Assembly: GCA_030589965.1 (NCBI GenBank)
Contig: JAUUZM010000197.1
Span: 1 to 6,332 of the forward strand
From: Bacteroides sp.
Lineage (GTDB): Bacteria > Bacteroidota > Bacteroidia > Bacteroidales > SM23-62
Direction of reading: 5' to 3'
Length of the DNA: 6,332 bases
This document shows positions 6,114 through 6,332 of the stretch, one piece after another (positions within the stretch are counted from its first letter, which is position 1; the number at the start of each line of letters is the position of its first letter). A program made the position numbers and the translations under genes. The notes beneath the pieces were generated by a model. The model ran no database searches and was not told the origin of the DNA. It worked only from the letters and a program-made list of their open reading frames with translations.

Positions 6114-6332
6114 ATGTTTCGAGTTCTCATTATTCTTTGCCTCTACCCCCTTATTTCAGAAATGGAGGCTCAGGAAGCATCCGTGATTCAGGTAAATTCT
6201 CAGGAGTTTCATAAACTGATATCGGGAAGCAGTGGAGTTCTGCTTGATGTGAGAACCTCATCCGAATTTAAAAATGGGCATATCACAGATGCAGGACAAC
6301 TGAATTTCTATGCTTTGGACTTTAAAAGAAAG
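6114..6332 (+). CDS. Exported rhodanese-domain protein, N-terminal part only (cut by the window edge)
   Basis: The visible 73 codons encode a signal peptide (MFRV, then a hydrophobic stretch at 4-14, with probable cleavage near residue 19-20 in EMEAQEAS) and the start of a rhodanese domain. The domain shows VLLDVRTSSEF at 42-52 and G55-H56-I57, the DVR and GHI landmarks of the fold, followed by a DF segment at 69-70. The catalytic cysteine loop would lie beyond the window edge, so whether it is an active sulfurtransferase cannot be judged. Rhodaneses carry persulfide sulfur. An exported one would act in the periplasm or on the envelope. It lies 161 bases after the anti-sigma gene on the same strand and may have its own promoter. 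The reading frame is open to the last base and no Shine-Dalgarno sequence precedes the ATG. Confidence 0.85.
   Translation, partial: MFRVLIILCLYPLISEMEAQEASVIQVNSQEFHKLISGSSGVLLDVRTSSEFKNGHITDAGQLNFYALDFKRK

Overview
The window carries one compact set of plus-strand genes. It most likely comes from a member of the Bacteroidota, inferred from style rather than from a marker gene. Most starts lack a Shine-Dalgarno sequence. The best promoter-like match at the left edge is of the TTG / TAnnTTTG type used in that phylum. The last protein has a signal peptide ending in the ...AQ style common there. The DNA has moderate base composition on the left and becomes visibly A+T-richer after about 5690. 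No rRNA, tRNA, CRISPR array, insertion sequence or phage gene is visible.

Region A (92-5095) is a four-gene molybdenum hydroxylase operon whose neighbouring genes overlap by four bases (GTGA, ATGA, ATGA). It encodes, in order: (1) a polytopic membrane protein of unknown function; (2) a fusion of an XdhC-type maturation factor with a MocA-like molybdopterin nucleotidyltransferase; (3) a small [2Fe-2S] subunit; (4) a large molybdopterin subunit with a twin-arginine signal and the permuted domain order of the isoquinoline 1-oxidoreductase / nicotinate dehydrogenase B (IorB) family. A coherent reading is that the fused chaperone makes and inserts the cytosine-dinucleotide form of the molybdenum cofactor in the cytoplasm. 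The large and small subunits then assemble, and the Tat route exports the complex to the cell envelope. The substrate cannot be read from sequence. No FAD subunit or cytochrome is encoded here, so the electron acceptor is unknown.

Region B (5127-5952) follows after only 31 bases. It encodes an ECF-type sigma factor and, 4 bases later, an 86-residue protein with a complete zinc-binding anti-sigma signature (H39-x3-C43-x2-C46 plus C13) and no membrane segment, so it is probably a soluble anti-sigma factor.

Region C (5953-6332) starts with a 161-base A+T-rich spacer. The spacer holds two perfect inverted repeats, one of which has the shape of an intrinsic terminator on the minus strand. It is followed by the start of an exported rhodanese-domain protein that runs off the window edge. 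The sigma factor, anti-sigma factor and rhodanese may form an envelope sulfur or redox stress circuit, but that link rests only on position.
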